Positions 45,101-57,679 of a DNA stretch of 64,000 nucleotides are shown here, in pieces. The position numbers were made by a program, and so were the translations under genes. This stretch comes from Smallanthus sonchifolius (Eukaryota; Streptophyta; Magnoliopsida; Asterales; Asteraceae), in assembly GCA_023525975.1 (NCBI GenBank), contig CM042038.1, forward strand, positions 5,147,272-5,211,271, in the 5' to 3' direction. The notes beneath the pieces are model-generated. The model was not told where the DNA came from. It did no database searches and worked only from the letters and a program-made list of their open reading frames with translations. Every line of letters starts with the position of its first letter. The first letter of the stretch is position 1.

Positions 45101-47344
45101 GTCGAGCATTTGAAGTTAATTATGGAGTTGCTGAAAGCCGAGAAATTGTACGCCAAGTTCTCGAAATGCGACTTCTGGATTCGCGAAGTACAGTTCCTTG
45201 GACACGTGGTCAACGAGAAAGGCATACATGTTGACCCATCCAAAATCGAGGCGATTAAGAATTGGGAAGCACCTAAGACTCCGACTGAGGTACGACAGTT
45301 CTTAGGCCTTGCGGGCTACTATCGACGATTCATCGAAAATTTCTCTAAGATAGCCCAACCTCTCACCACACTGACACACAAGGATAAGAAATACGAATGG
45401 AATGACAAGGCAGAAACCGCTTTTCAATTACTCAAACAGAAACTTTGCAGCGCGCCGATCCTATCGTTACCAGAAGGAACATACGATTTCGTGGTGTACT
45501 GCGATGCGTCACATCAAGGGCTCGGGTGCGTGTTAATGCAAAGGGAGAAGGTCATAGCCTATGCTTCTCGACAACTGAAAGTGCACGAGAAAAACTACAC
45601 TACCCACGATTTGGAGCTGGGAGTGGTAGTATTTGCACTCAAGATCTGGAGGCACTACTTGTATGGCACGAAGTGCACAATTTTCACCGATCACAAAAGC
45701 CTTCAACACATCTTCGATAAGAAGGAACTTAACATGAGGCAACGTCGATGGGTCGAATTGCTAAACGACTACGACTGCGCTATCCGTTACCATCCTGGAA
45801 AGGCAAACGTCGTGGCTGATGCCTTGAGCAGGAAGGATCAACCCAAACCGCGACGAGTGCGGGCGTTACAGCTGACCATCCACACGAACTTGCCCATGCA
45901 AATCCGCGACGCCCAACTCGAAGCAATCAAGGAGGTAAACCTATGCCATGAGTCCTTACGTGGTATGGACAAGCAGTTTGAGGTCAAATCCGATGACATC
46001 CGTTATTTCATGGATCGGATTTGGGTACCAAGCTTTGGGGATCTAAGGGATCTGGTGATGGACGAGGCACACAAGTCCAGGTACTCGATCCACCCCGGTA
46101 CTGACAAGATGTACCATGACCTCAAGAAACATTATTGGTGGCCTAACATGAAAGCCGAAATTGCTACCTACGTCAGTAAATGCTTGACCTGTGCTAAGGT
46201 CAATGTAGAGTATCAGAAGCCATCAGGGTTACTCCAACAACCAGAGATCCCACAGTGGAAGTGGGAACAAATTTCAATGGACTTCATCACGAAATTGCCC
46301 AAAGCCTCTAATGGCTGTGACACAATCTGGGTAATTGTCGACAGACTAACCAAATCTGCGCACTTCCTTCCCATTAAAGAAACGGACAAGATGGATAAAC
46401 TAACCAGAACTTACTTAAAGGAAGTAGTCACGAGACATGGAGTGCCAATCTCCATCATTTCAGATAGGGATAGTCGATTCACATCCCGATTCTGGCAATC
46501 CTTACAGAAAGCCTTGGGTACTCGGCTAGATATGAGTACTGCATACCACCCCCAGACGGATGGTCAAAGTGAAAGGACCATCCAGACCCTGGAGGACATG
46601 CTCAGAGCTTGTGTGGTTGACTTTGGGAACGGATGGGATGCCCATCTACCGTTGGTCGAATTTTCATACAACAACAGCTACCACACTAGCATTAAGGCTG
46701 CACCATTCGAAGCACTTTACGGACGAAAGTGTAGATCGCCGATTTGCTGGACAGAAGTGGGAGATAGCCAACTCACAGGTCCAGAAGTTATTCATGAAAC
46801 TACAGAGAAGATTGTATAGATACGCGAACGTATCAAGGCCGCGCGTGATCGTCAAAAGAGTTACGCTGACGTGAGACGCAAACCATTAGAATTTCAAGTG
46901 GGAGACAAGGTACTACTGAAAGTCTCGCCATGGAAAGGAGTGATACGTTTCGGAAAGCGTGGAAAGCTTAATCCTCGTTACATTGGACCTTTCGAGATTT
47001 TGAAAAGGATTGGTCCTGTTGCTTACAAACTCAACCTACCAGAAACCCTCAGTGGCGTTCATGACGTGTTTCACGTGTCAAATCTGAAGAAGTGCTTGTC
47101 AGACGAGACACTAGTCATACCATTGGAGGAAATTCAAATAGACGATCAGCTTCACTTCGTCGAAGAACCAGTCGAGATCATGGACCGCGAGGTCAAACAG
47201 TTAAAACAAAGCCGCATTCCCATAGTTAAGGTTCGTTGGAATTCTATACGTGGACCAGAGTTCACTTGGGAGCGCGAGGATCAATTCAAGCGTAAATACC
47301 CTCACTTGTTCAAAACTACATCGTCTATCAGTGACGCGAACTGA
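42122..47344 (+). pseudogene. Gypsy gag-pol polyprotein, interrupted by one stop codon
   Basis: One frame from ATG 42122 to 47344 is broken only by TAG at 46817-46819. Approximate residues: acidic/Ser-Pro N-terminus 1-130, coiled coil 225-325, gag core 330-470, three zinc knuckles 540-595 (the last two CQKCKRFGHTAQSC and CFGCGDPGHFRRDC), aspartic protease LFDTGADKSF near 645, and reverse transcriptase 795-985 with FIDD near 979. RNase H begins near 1120 (YCDAS). Integrase has an H-H-C-C finger near 1310-1360 and catalytic D near 1386, D near 1447 and E near 1483. The stop falls at residue 1566, after the integrase core. It separates the GPY/F-like part (near 1626) and a Tekay-style chromodomain-like tail (1670-1735, ending KRKYPHLF). 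All other key residues are present. A chromodomain normally guides integration to marked chromatin. Confidence 0.95.
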
Positions 47345-47362
47345 ATTTCGGGACGAAATTCC

Positions 47363-47379
47363 TTTTAACAGGGGGAGTA
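47363..47379 (+). other. Polypurine tract
   Basis: aacagggggagta lies directly before the 3' LTR and primes plus-strand synthesis in this family. Confidence 0.85.
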
Positions 47380-50344
47380 TGTGATACCCGACAAATTCAG
47401 GTTAATATCCATACCCGACTATTACTTGAATCCACGTGATTTCACTTGCATCATACTTAATTATAGAGTAATTAAGTACATATTTCATATAGCAAGTCCA
47501 CTCGTTTCATTTCATTTCATGCATCGGTAATCAGGCGGATTACCGGGTCACACACGCGTCCCGTCACACGAACGTTGGTGAATTTTAGAAATAATATTTA
47601 GACATATAATTTGTGTGCAAAAATTATATGTAATACTGTGATTTAATATTTTATGCTTATGTGAATTTTTCCGGAATTTCTAGAGCATCTTTTATTTTAA
47701 CGCTTTTTAAACGGATACGCGTTATGTGCCAACAACTTTAAATTGGTTTTTATAAAAATAATGGTTTTATCAATTGGGCTTGAAGAATTCAGCAACTTAA
47801 CTAATTAAATCAATTAGGAGCCCACTTAATTAACAAAAAGCCCTAAATGAGTAAAAAGCTCAAAACCCATTTGCTTAACCCCACCCTTAATCCCTCATTT
47901 CTACCCTAAACCTAAAAACACTGCCTCCCTCTCCTCTCTTGCTCTCGGCCGCCACCTCTCACCATAGCCTCCATCCCTCTCAAACTTGCTCATACATTCC
48001 ATGTGGTTCTAGGTCCATTCCAAGGTGAATCAAGGTGCAAGAAGCTAATTTCACAACCATTTCATCATTATACTTGAATTTGGTAACCATTCATCCCTAC
48101 TTTATTTATTTTTTTTAGCCAAGTAGGGTACCCCAACCATCCAAACGATTTCCATGGTTAAAAGTGTCATTATACTTGTTTTCAATCAAAAGTTTTCATA
48201 ATAGTGAGTTATTGATGCACATATGCACATTTTATGTTTCGAAATATTTGTTTAGGTCATTATTTGCTCGTTTCTATTTATAGAAACTTTGTTGGATGCA
48301 TTTTTGCAAAACTTGATGTGTGATATGTTTGTTGGTTTAAATGGTACACATAATAGTGGAAAGATAGGAAATATAAATCTTTTTGGTTAAAATATTGTTT
48401 TACACTCGGTTATGGACAACTTACTATTTAAGGAAACTTTAATTTTGCATGTTTTGTGTTATGAGTTTCTATTGGATAAAAACTTGATATTATGGTTCTA
48501 TAATATATATTAAAGTAGTAAAAAGAGTTAATTGAGGTTACACATGTGCAATAGGGTCGTTTGGACCACTTTCCTAAAAAGGAAACTTTAATTGTTCATA
48601 TTTGGCATGTGTAGGTTATAAATGTTTAAAATGGATTATATAGCTTCATTATCATATGAATAGATGACTTATGCAAGAATATGTAATTTGAAGTTGTGTT
48701 ATGACATGTTTTGGTGAACCTTGCTAAATAAGGAAACTTTATTTGTAGAGAAAACTTCATAATTGCTTGAAATAGAAAGTAAATGCATAGGATCATGTTA
48801 CTAGTATGTTAATAGTATAAATTCATGTACAACTTGTTTGTTTGAGCTATGACACCTTAGATGCACTAAAACCCTAATTATCAAAAATGGAAACTTTGCT
48901 ATGTTAAGGACTATGAGTTATGAATGACATGTTATATTACTTATTCAAATAGATTAAAATATTATGGTTAGGTTATTAGTGTAATGACATAACCTATGTG
49001 AATGATGTGCTAAATGTATGAGCTATATGATAATGATGTACAAATGCCATGTTACTTGTCACATGTTACTTATGCAACTACATGGAGTTATGTGTTACTA
49101 ATTATGACATGAACATGTACAAACTATATGACTTATGAGAAGTTACTTACTTATGCAATTACTTAAAGCACATATGTTAGGTCATAAGGTGTTACTTATA
49201 TGCTACTTATATGTTACTTATATACTACTTATGTGTTACTTACATGTCACCTATGTGCTACTTGCTCATGTGTTCACCATGTGTCACCAACGGGTCGTCG
49301 TGTCACATTAGTCAACATTAGTCAACATTGGTCAACATTAGTCAACATCGGTCAACATTAGTCAACATTAGTCAACATTAGTCAACATTGGTCAACACTA
49401 GTCAAACTTAGTCAAAGTTGGTCAAACATTGGTCAAAGTTGGTCAAACCTTGGTCAACTTTGGTCAACCCTTGGTCAAACCTCGGTCAACTTTGGTCAAA
49501 CCTTTTCAAAACGTCAATGTAACCTTTCAACGTTGAGTCGTTTGGATGAATGTGGTTACATAAACCATATTTACATTTCTTAGACCTTATAGCCTTAACG
49601 TTTCTAGGGCTCGAATAGGTCGGTTATTCGGATCTTGCTAATAGGATTCTCGTGTTGCTTTTCATACTACTATCACCTCATTCCCAGGTGAGTTCTCACG
49701 GCCCCATTTTACTTACTTTTCCAATTGGGGGAGATACATGCTAAACCATTTTCTTACTTAGTCGTATGACAATTACTTTGATTTCGCTTTAATTTATATA
49801 AGTGGGTGCATTTCCCGCACATAAAGTCCTCTCATATTCGAACCGTTAATTATTACACAAAGCGAGGTGATTCATGAATAGTACTATTGGGTTTAACAAC
49901 CCCCACCCGGGTTAGTCGCGCTAACTCTGACTGGGAGTCAAACGGGTGCATAATTGACCTAATCCATTGCGTGCTGGGCACGTAAGAGGCAAAATGCTAG
50001 TTTCTGCATTCCTTCGTTGAGCTTCGGTTTCGGTGTTGCTTATATAGTTAATGTTTATTGTCTGATCAACAATCGAATCAATAGTATACATGCGTACTGT
50101 TACACTGTTTTCATTTCTGTTTCTGTTACTTAAACCTGTGAACTCACCAACCTTGTGTTGACACTTTAAGCATGTTTATCTCAGGTCGCTAAGCATTCAC
50201 GCACGGACTAGGACTGCATGTCTGGAGTCGCATATCATGTTTTCATTAGAAGCTAGGTTTATGGGAACCTAATTTGTTATGCTTCTGTATTTTGCTACAT
50301 TACTATTGCTTCCGCACTTTACATTCCGCATTTTCAAACTCTGT
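47380..50344 (+). repeat. 3' LTR of the gypsy element, 3'-truncated
   Basis: Matches the 5' LTR from tgtgatacccgac to caaactctgt, then switches to unrelated sequence. The last 140 bp (positions equivalent to 41845-41984) are missing, so the 3' processing and integration end is gone. Confidence 0.95.
49311..49500 (-). promoter_or_regulatory. W-box array in the 3' LTR (19 cores)
   Basis: Same array as at 40821-41000 with one extra 10-bp unit (three consecutive gtcaacatta instead of two). That 10 bp accounts exactly for the length difference between the aligned parts of the LTRs. Confidence 0.7.
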
Positions 50345-50511
50345 TTTCATTATCGGAACCTGTATCGGTATTCATTTTTATCGTTTTCGACGACCCGAAC
50401 CGGTAATATTTTTTCTTCATTTATTATTATTATTTAGTTTTATGTTTTTTTTATTAAATTTTATTAACGATTGGCCAACACCCGCTGCGGAGCGCGGACA
50501 TAACCATCTAG
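50345..50511 (+). mobile_element. Helitron-like repeat, right part after the gypsy insertion
   Basis: Begins in tatcggaacctgtatcgg, which matches 51137 and 51597 onward. Ends with the GC hairpin cccgctgcggagcgcgg and CTAG (50508-50511) followed by T. It is the continuation of the repeat at 38690-38889, minus about 110 bp lost with the LTR end. Confidence 0.65.
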
Positions 50512-51800
50512 TTAACTTCGTATTAATTACCAAATTCACTTTACTCACAAAATTCACTATTCATAAATGTACAAGCATAACAGCACATAGTATAAGAAAG
50601 CAATGCATTTTTTTTCAACCCTTATACTATATATAATATACGATTTTAGTCCGTTTCATTTTCTATTAATTTCGTTTTCCTTTAATAACTTTCGTTCGTT
50701 AATTTTTTTCCAGAATACAGAGTGTGCGGCTGTTTTTTTTTTTTTCAATGTTCCGATATAATTTTTTTTTAAAACGGAGTTGTATTCAAAATGAAGTTTT
50801 TTCGTATCGTTGTGTATAGCGAGTGCCGTTACCACTTTTTTTTTTTTTCAATTTCAACCCTTATACTATATATAATATACGATTTTAGTCCGTTTCATTT
50901 TCTATTAATTTCGTTTTCCTTTAATAACTTTCGTTCGTTAATTTTTTTTCAGAATACAGAGTGCGCGGCTGTTTTTTTTTTGTCAATGTTCTGATATAAT
51001 TTTTTTTTAAAAACGGAGTTGTATTCAAAATGGAGTTTTTTCGTATCGTTGTGTATAGCGAGTGCCGTTACCGTTGTGGTACCATGCCGATTCGAACATA
51101 TTATGAGCGAACAACATCATTGTTGGTATTGATACTATCGGAACCCATATCGGTATTCGATTTTATGGTTTTCGACGATCCGAACCGGTAAATTTTTATT
51201 TTATTTTTTTTCCTTTTTATTATTTAGTTTTATGTTTCTTTTTTTACCATTATTTTTATCATTACGTCTACGTCTTTATTTAAATGTTTTTTTTATTTTT
51301 TTTTTCAATTTCAACCCTTATACTATATATAATGTACGCTTTTAGTCCGTTTCATTTTCTATTAATTTTGTTTTCTTTTAATAACTTTCGTTTGTTAATT
51401 TTTTTCAGAATACAGAGTGTGCAGCTGTTTTTATTTTTTTTTGTCAATATTCCGATATAATTTTTTTTAAAAACGGAGTTGTATTCAAAATAGAGTTTTT
51501 TCGTATCGTTGTGTATAACGAGTGCCGTTACCGTTGTAGTACCGTGCCGATTCGAACATATTATGAGCGAACAACATCATTGTTGGTATTGATATTATCG
51601 GAACCCATATCGGTATTCGATTTTATGGTTTTTGACGATCCGAACCGGTAAATTTTTATTTTGTTTTTTTTCCTTTTTATTATTTAGTTTTATGTTTCTT
51701 TTTTATTACCATTATTTTTATCATTACGTCTACGTCTTTATTTAAATTTTAGTAACAATGAACACGACACCCGCCACGAAGCGCGGGTATAACCATCTAG
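50512..51800 (+). mobile_element. Helitron-like element with internal tandem units
   Basis: Two to three tandem units start with caacccttatactatat at 50618, 50857 and 51313. The first unit is ~239 bp (internally shortened); the second is ~456 bp. Units contain tttccagaatacagagtg, acggagttgtattcaaaat, gtatcgttgtgtata and ccgaaccggtaa blocks. The 3' end has the hairpin ACCCGC/GCGGGT (51769-51788), an 8-nt spacer and CTAG (51797-51800) followed by T. No coding. Confidence 0.65.
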
Positions 51801-52633
51801 TTTATATTAATTCACAAGTTAACGTTTTTATAACCGAATTGACTATTGAACCATCCATCTTACTTGTCAGATAAGTTTTAGAAAAAAGGTGACGTCTTAA
51901 CTTTTGTAAAAATTAAAATTAGAGTAAATTATGTTTTTCTTGTTTAACTATATATCAAATTTCAGATATCGTCTTTAACATGGTTGGTCCTGAGTATTTA
52001 AGTGCCCTGGTGGAACCAAAAAAAAAAATTGTTCTACGAACAAAATATATAAACTAAATTTTTTTAAACGACGATTAACGTTATTCCAATAAACATAGAC
52101 AAAATATAGGGCTCAATTAATCAACCATTACATATTTTTTTATAAAGATTAAGGCTCAATCATTACATGTATTACATTACATATTTCTTTATAAAAAATT
52201 AACAGATTTAGTGTTAGGGGCTGAAATGATTACAAAATTCAAACGTTAGGGGTTGAAATGTTAAAAAATTCATTTTTAAACTGAAAGGATTAAATGATCC
52301 AAACCACACTGACCAAAATAGTAATTTATTCTAAATTTTAATATAGAGTCCCTGATTTTATTACATAAAAATATTAATTCCTTTTCTACATTTGTAGTAG
52401 GTTATTCAATCTCGTCAATAAAGTTTCATGATGTACGGCTGAACAGGTCTTCGTGAATAGTGACTCTTCATAACCATTAACTATATATTAAATTTTTTAA
52501 TAATATTAAATTTTAGAGTAAATTTTGGTTTTAGCTGATGTGGTTTGCCTTGTTTAACCCTTTTAGTTTAAAATATTTTTTTTTAATATATCAGCCCTTG
52601 AAGTTGTATTTTTACTACTGGGACTTACATTTA
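51801..52633. other. Intergenic, no gene seen
   Basis: AT-rich. Near 52210-52290 gttaggggctgaaatg and gttaggggttgaaatg repeat. No coding family. Confidence 0.5.
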
Positions 52634-52642
52634 TAACAAAAA

Positions 52643-53512
52643 GAGTTAATTACACAAATAAGTCATATGCTTTGGGTAAAATTACATGTATGAGTCATAA
52701 GTTTAAAAAGCTGCAAGTTTAAGGCTTGTGGTTTTGGTAAAATAACATGTATGAGTCATAAGTTTAAAAAGCTGCAAGTTTAGGGCCCGTGGTTTTAATT
52801 TTATAACAGGTTTGGGTACTAATACTATAATCCATTAAATTTTCTTTTAGTTTTAAGTAAAATGATTTTTTTACCCTTGACTATTAAAAAATAAAAAAAA
52901 TATATTACAGGGACTAGTTTGTAATTTATTTAAAAAAAATAATAAAAAATATAACAATAGCAAAAAACTTAATAAAAAATACTCAATCTTCCCCATATCT
53001 CCTCCAGCTCCGTGTAATACCTCCGACGAATATCCGACGTCTAGTACGAACACCCATCTATATCTCGAACAACCATTTACGAGACAGAGATGGGTGTTCA
53101 AGATAGAGATGGGTGTTCGTAGTAGACGTCGGAGGTATTACACAGAGCTGGAGGAGATATGGGGAAGATTGGGGTTTTTTTGTTAAGTTTTTTGATATTA
53201 TTATATTTTTAATTATTGTTTAAGTAAATTACAAACTAGTCCCTGTAATATATATTCTTTTTATTTTTTAATAGTCAATCATAAAAAAGTCATTTTACTT
53301 AAAATTAAAAGAAAATTTAATGGAATATAGTCTTAGTACCCAAACCTGTTATAAAATTGAAACCACAGGCCCTAAACTTGCAACTTTTTAAACTTATGGC
53401 TCATACATGTTATTTTACCTAAACCACATGCCCTAAACTTGCAACTTTTTAAACTTAGGACTCATAAATATTATTTTACACAAACCATAAGACCTATTTG
53501 TGTAATTAACTC
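52643..53512. mobile_element. Foldback MULE-type element, 870 bp
   Basis: Nearly the whole element is an inverted repeat: arms of about 400 bp (52643-~53045 and ~53105-53512) around a short centre with two copies of agatgggtgttc. It starts gagttaattacaca and ends with the inverse. The perfect 9-bp duplication taacaaaaa flanks it at 52634-52642 and 53513-53521. Termini resemble the MULE at 2376-3929 (gagtaaattaca). No transposase. A transcript would form a ~400-bp hairpin. Confidence 0.9.
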
Positions 53513-53521
53513 TAACAAAAA

Positions 53522-56500
53522 TGAAAATTGAGGTTATCATAACTATTTTTCCTAATATATATTTAAATTATTTGAAAAGAATTTTAGGTGGCCTAAGAGC
53601 ATTCACAGCAGTGTCCTCATATTTTTGTGAGTGGTGTTTTCTATATTTTAGGGAGTGATTTAAAGTGGTTGTGAGTGGAGGAGAGAGAAAATGTATAAAT
53701 TTTTTGTATATTTGGGAAAAACACTGTTCACCTGCATAAATTTTTTAATATTTTTTAAAATGGTTGTGAGTGGAGAAGAGAGAAAAGGTAATGATAAAGG
53801 CATAAAAAAAGTATTATTTAATTGAAAGGAGAGAAAAAATGTAGTGATTTTTAATGTAATTATAGAGTAGTTATAGAGATGGGGATGAAGAAAGAGATGG
53901 GAATCCTCTAAGATGGAATGGTTTCAAGCCCGTGGCCTATGATGTGGTCCCGGAAAACAACGGTATCCTTTTCTTTTTGCGCAACAAAGTTACACTTTCC
54001 AAGAAAGAAAAAAAAGGGGGTAATTCACTTTTGTTCTTGTAAATAATATATTTATTTTCTGCCTTTTCTTACTAATCACATTTTCTAATATATTTTTTAA
54101 CGACAAATGAACATACTTATTCTAATATATCTTTTTTTTTTGGAAATATTTAACTTGCTTATCTACGATCATCCATTTTGTTTAAGCCCAAATCTACATT
54201 AATTTAGCCAAGCCTAAAAACAATGGCATGGAGGTCGATTAACGAACGAACTTATACCAATAACAAAAAACCTGAAATAACTAAAATATTAATTACATTT
54301 CTAATAACTTAAATCACCGGCTATGATTTGCTTATAGAAAACCAAACCTAACCTAATCGAACCATTCACTCCGTAACCTAAACCAATAACATTTTTAGTT
54401 GATGAAACATCTTTGATGCCTTTAGGTCAAACAATATATGCCAAGTTAATGTTGTGTTGGTCAAAACAACAGTTTTCCGCACATTTTTTTTCCAATGGTT
54501 AGAAGCTACGGCAAGTTTTACGACAAACATATAGCAACCAAATTCCATTTCTAATTTTGTTGATGAAGTGGTTGCTATGTCAACATTTTTTTAGCAAATA
54601 GATTTTTTTAAATGTAGATCTAAGAGTCCCTAACTACAAATAAGTCACTAAACTTCATTCTTACAACAAATTTCAGGTGATACAAACACTTAGTTTTTAG
54701 TGACTTTTTATCAGGCATACATCCTTTTTACGTACAACTAGCAAAATACGCCCGCACGTTAAGGCTGGTCGATTTTAAATAAAATATATATGAATACACA
54801 AATAAAATAAAAACAATGCAACAGTATTTTCGGAATGTAAGAAAACGTTAGGTTGTTGAGAAAAGTAGATGCTTTTAGTGAGTGACGGTTGATCTGATAA
54901 ACCAGTTGAGTGGTTGGACTGTTTTTTTGAGAAAAAAAGGATTTCTTTCTTATGTTTTTTTTTTGGATTATAAGATTTTAAATTTGGGACCTTTTATACG
55001 CTTTAAAATGTTTGCCAAATAATCTAGAAAGAGAGTCGGTGTTGTATATTTTTTGGTAGCTAAATTTAATACTCTTACCTCCAAAAAAAAATCTTTTCAT
55101 TCTTTTCTTTTTATAAAAGAGTATATTTGTGTTATTTATTTAAATATAAAACTACATAACAATATACCACTTAACTTTTAAATAATATAAATAAATTTTT
55201 TAAGATTAATAATGATGTCATCCAATTTTTAAGCCAGATCCATCATCCGACCAATGAACCAACAGAATGAACTTTTGATGATAAGTTCTGTTTTCGATTA
55301 TAAGATCAAAAAGAACACTTTAAACAATGAGAACCAAATCTAATAAAATTTATTGTAGTGTCTCTTGCTGCTTTATTTGGTGCACTTAAAGCATCTCATG
55401 GTGTCATGGGTAATATTTTTATATTACATTCTATAAGAAAATATACCGTAAGTTTTGCCGACAAAAAATATACGTAATAACCATCATTCATAGTAAAGAA
55501 GGGGTAAGAACAATGAACCTTGTTGAAATGATGATTATAACCACTACTAGTACTATAGTTGGTATGATCTCATCATCATAAAGTTAGTGGTGATAAGATT
55601 ATTGAATCTAAAACCACTATTTAAGGAAATCTTTGAAAATGAAATGTGTTGACATGTCCACGTCTTTGACTTCCTCTCATATGATTACATTACCTTTAAC
55701 AAATCATCTTCATTTTTAGTGTACATATTTATACAAGCAAATTTTGCTTAAAAAGCTTTGAAAGAGATTAGGAGTTAACATGTATACACGAGTGGGTTTA
55801 ATAGCGAGCAAAGATTATTTGCGTCCGTTTGTGTATGTGGGTTTATGACACCGTAACAAAATAGTGTAAAGTAGTATAACCGTACCTTAGTAATGCGTAA
55901 TCAAACCCATTTTAGATCTGGGCCCACATCTGTACGATATAAATTTTTTACACACATGTCTATATTGTGTAAAATGAAATAACCACACAAGGTAAATAGA
56001 ACAATTGCACGGTTATATCGCATAGTACATGACATCTTTAAAAATAATGTCATGTAAAAAAACATATAATAATATTATACTCGTATTAAAGAGAACAAAA
56101 CTCTTAATTTTATGATTTAGCTTTTTACAAACTTATTTAACCAAAATAAAATTGATAGAACTAGTATTTGATTAAAAAAACCAACACAACGGACGAATTC
56201 TCCCATTTACCCGGTTACCTCTCTCGATCGTTAAAACTTCTAATTAGTTATGACATTGTCATCGCGCTAACTTTAACCGTTAAATTGATTTGATCAATGA
56301 CTAGATTGTTTCCAACACTTTTTAGGAAAAATGACATTGTATTTTACCAACCCTATACACACACATTCTGTAAACATATCACCTAATGTCGTTTGAAGTG
56401 CACATATGTACATAATTGTTCTCATTTTAGTTTTTTTTTTATCTCTCATTTTCAATTAACAAACCCGAGTTGTATATTTAGCTCAACCTTGGAACTTGGA

Positions 56501-56971
56501 AGGAAAAGATTGAAGAATTAGGAAGTGAGAATATAAAGTTGAAGATAATGAATAAAGTTGCTCAGAATTAAGATTTAATTAAAGAGTTCAGAAGTAAAAC
56601 TAATTTCACTAGATAAGAATAGTCATAAAGAAAACTAAAATCAAAACTTTAAATGTTCGAAACAGTCTCATCTAAAATCTAAATATTAACTTTTTAAAAA
56701 CCTTTAAACTTAGACATGTTAATGGGCCATCACACTATTAAAATAATAGAAAATATTAGGTTGACTCGTTTATTAAACGAATTGTGTTTGGGTTAACCTT
56801 TTTATAAACAAACTATATTAGCCAATCCAAAACCCTGATTACTGACGGACACCACCTCACGTTTGCCGGATGCACATTAATTTTTTTTTTGTAGTTTTAT
56901 ATGCTTTTACTCCATTAAAGTTGTTTATCATCGACTAAAACTTACAATTTTTTTAAAATATGATTTTGTTA
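53522..56971. other. Intergenic, no gene seen
   Basis: 3.4 kb of AT-rich sequence without recognisable coding or RNA genes. About 53596-53930 begins with cctaagagcattcacagcag and may be an old MITE. A CTAG with a GC-rich stretch near 54735-54760 (minus strand) resembles a Helitron end, but its hairpin is weak. Confidence 0.45.
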
Positions 56972-56980
56972 AGATTTATA

Positions 56981-57480
56981 GGGAAAACTTTACCAAATAG
57001 TAACTAAGTTTCTTAAGTGTTCCATTTAAATACCTCAAAGTTTTTTTTGTCCCTTTAATGTCACTCAACTTTCAGTAGGTGTTCCAATCTTATGTAATAT
57101 TTTTATAAATGTTTAATTTTTTTAAAATTGAATTAGGCAAATGAAATATATATGAATATTAGTTACCAATAAGTGAAATTTATATTCCAATTAATCTAAA
57201 ATTGCAGGTAATAGTGATAAAAAAATTTAACGAATAATAAACAACTTTCAAAATTGTTATACTTAAGTCGAATTGAAAAAAAAAAATTGCTAAATAGTAA
57301 ACAAGATTCATATATGTTTCATTTGCCTCATTCAATTTAAAAAAAATAAATATTTATAAAAATATTACATATGATTGGAACACCTACTGAAAGTTGAGTG
57401 ACTTTAAAGGTACAAAAAAACTTTAAGGTATTTAAATAAAACACTTAAGAAACTTGGTTACTATTATATAAAGTTACCAT
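56981..57480. mobile_element. MULE-type MITE, 500 bp, with 9-bp target duplication
   Basis: TIRs of roughly 150-190 bp. The left end (gggaaaactttaccaaatag) and the inverse of the right end share aatagtaac.aagtttcttaagtg and tccaatc.tatgtaatattttt blocks. The perfect duplication agatttata lies at 56972-56980 and 57481-57489. AT-rich, no coding. Confidence 0.85.
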
Positions 57481-57679
57481 AGATTTATAATAGTTTCTTG
57501 CCATTTATTAGATTAAAAAGTAATATAAGTGAAAAATAATCATATAATATTGTTTTGAAAATATATTGCTTGTAAAAACGATGGAACCTCCAAATATGGC
57601 CTAACAAACAAATTACAAATCTTGTTGACGCCAACATGAATTTCGCAATGCCTCTCAATCATCTCCGTGATTCATCTCC

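Larger units (their letters stand above)
38890..50344 (+). mobile_element. Ty3/gypsy chromovirus (Tekay-type) LTR retrotransposon, nearly complete
   Basis: Parts in order: 5' LTR 38890-41984, tRNA-iMet primer site 41988-41999, gag-pol 42122-47344, purine tract ending at 47379, and 3' LTR 47380-50344 lacking its last ~140 bp. I counted about eight substitutions plus one 10-bp repeat-unit difference over ~2955 aligned LTR bases (~0.3%), so insertion was recent. One internal stop breaks the polyprotein. The Tekay assignment rests on the chromodomain-like C-terminus, the Met primer and the long LTRs. No 5-bp duplication is visible because the 3' junction is deleted. Confidence 0.95.

Noticed and set aside
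42204..46874. Many short frames on both strands inside the gypsy coding region
   Set aside because: Shadows of the single long gag-pol frame; none has motifs of its own.
50274..50994. Hydrophobic open frames beyond the 3' LTR
   Set aside because: They arise from T-rich tracts in the Helitron-like tandem units; the Phe/Leu-rich translation is compositional.
54728..54775. Helitron 3' end on the minus strand
   Set aside because: CTAG-T is present but the upstream GC-rich sequence does not form a convincing hairpin.
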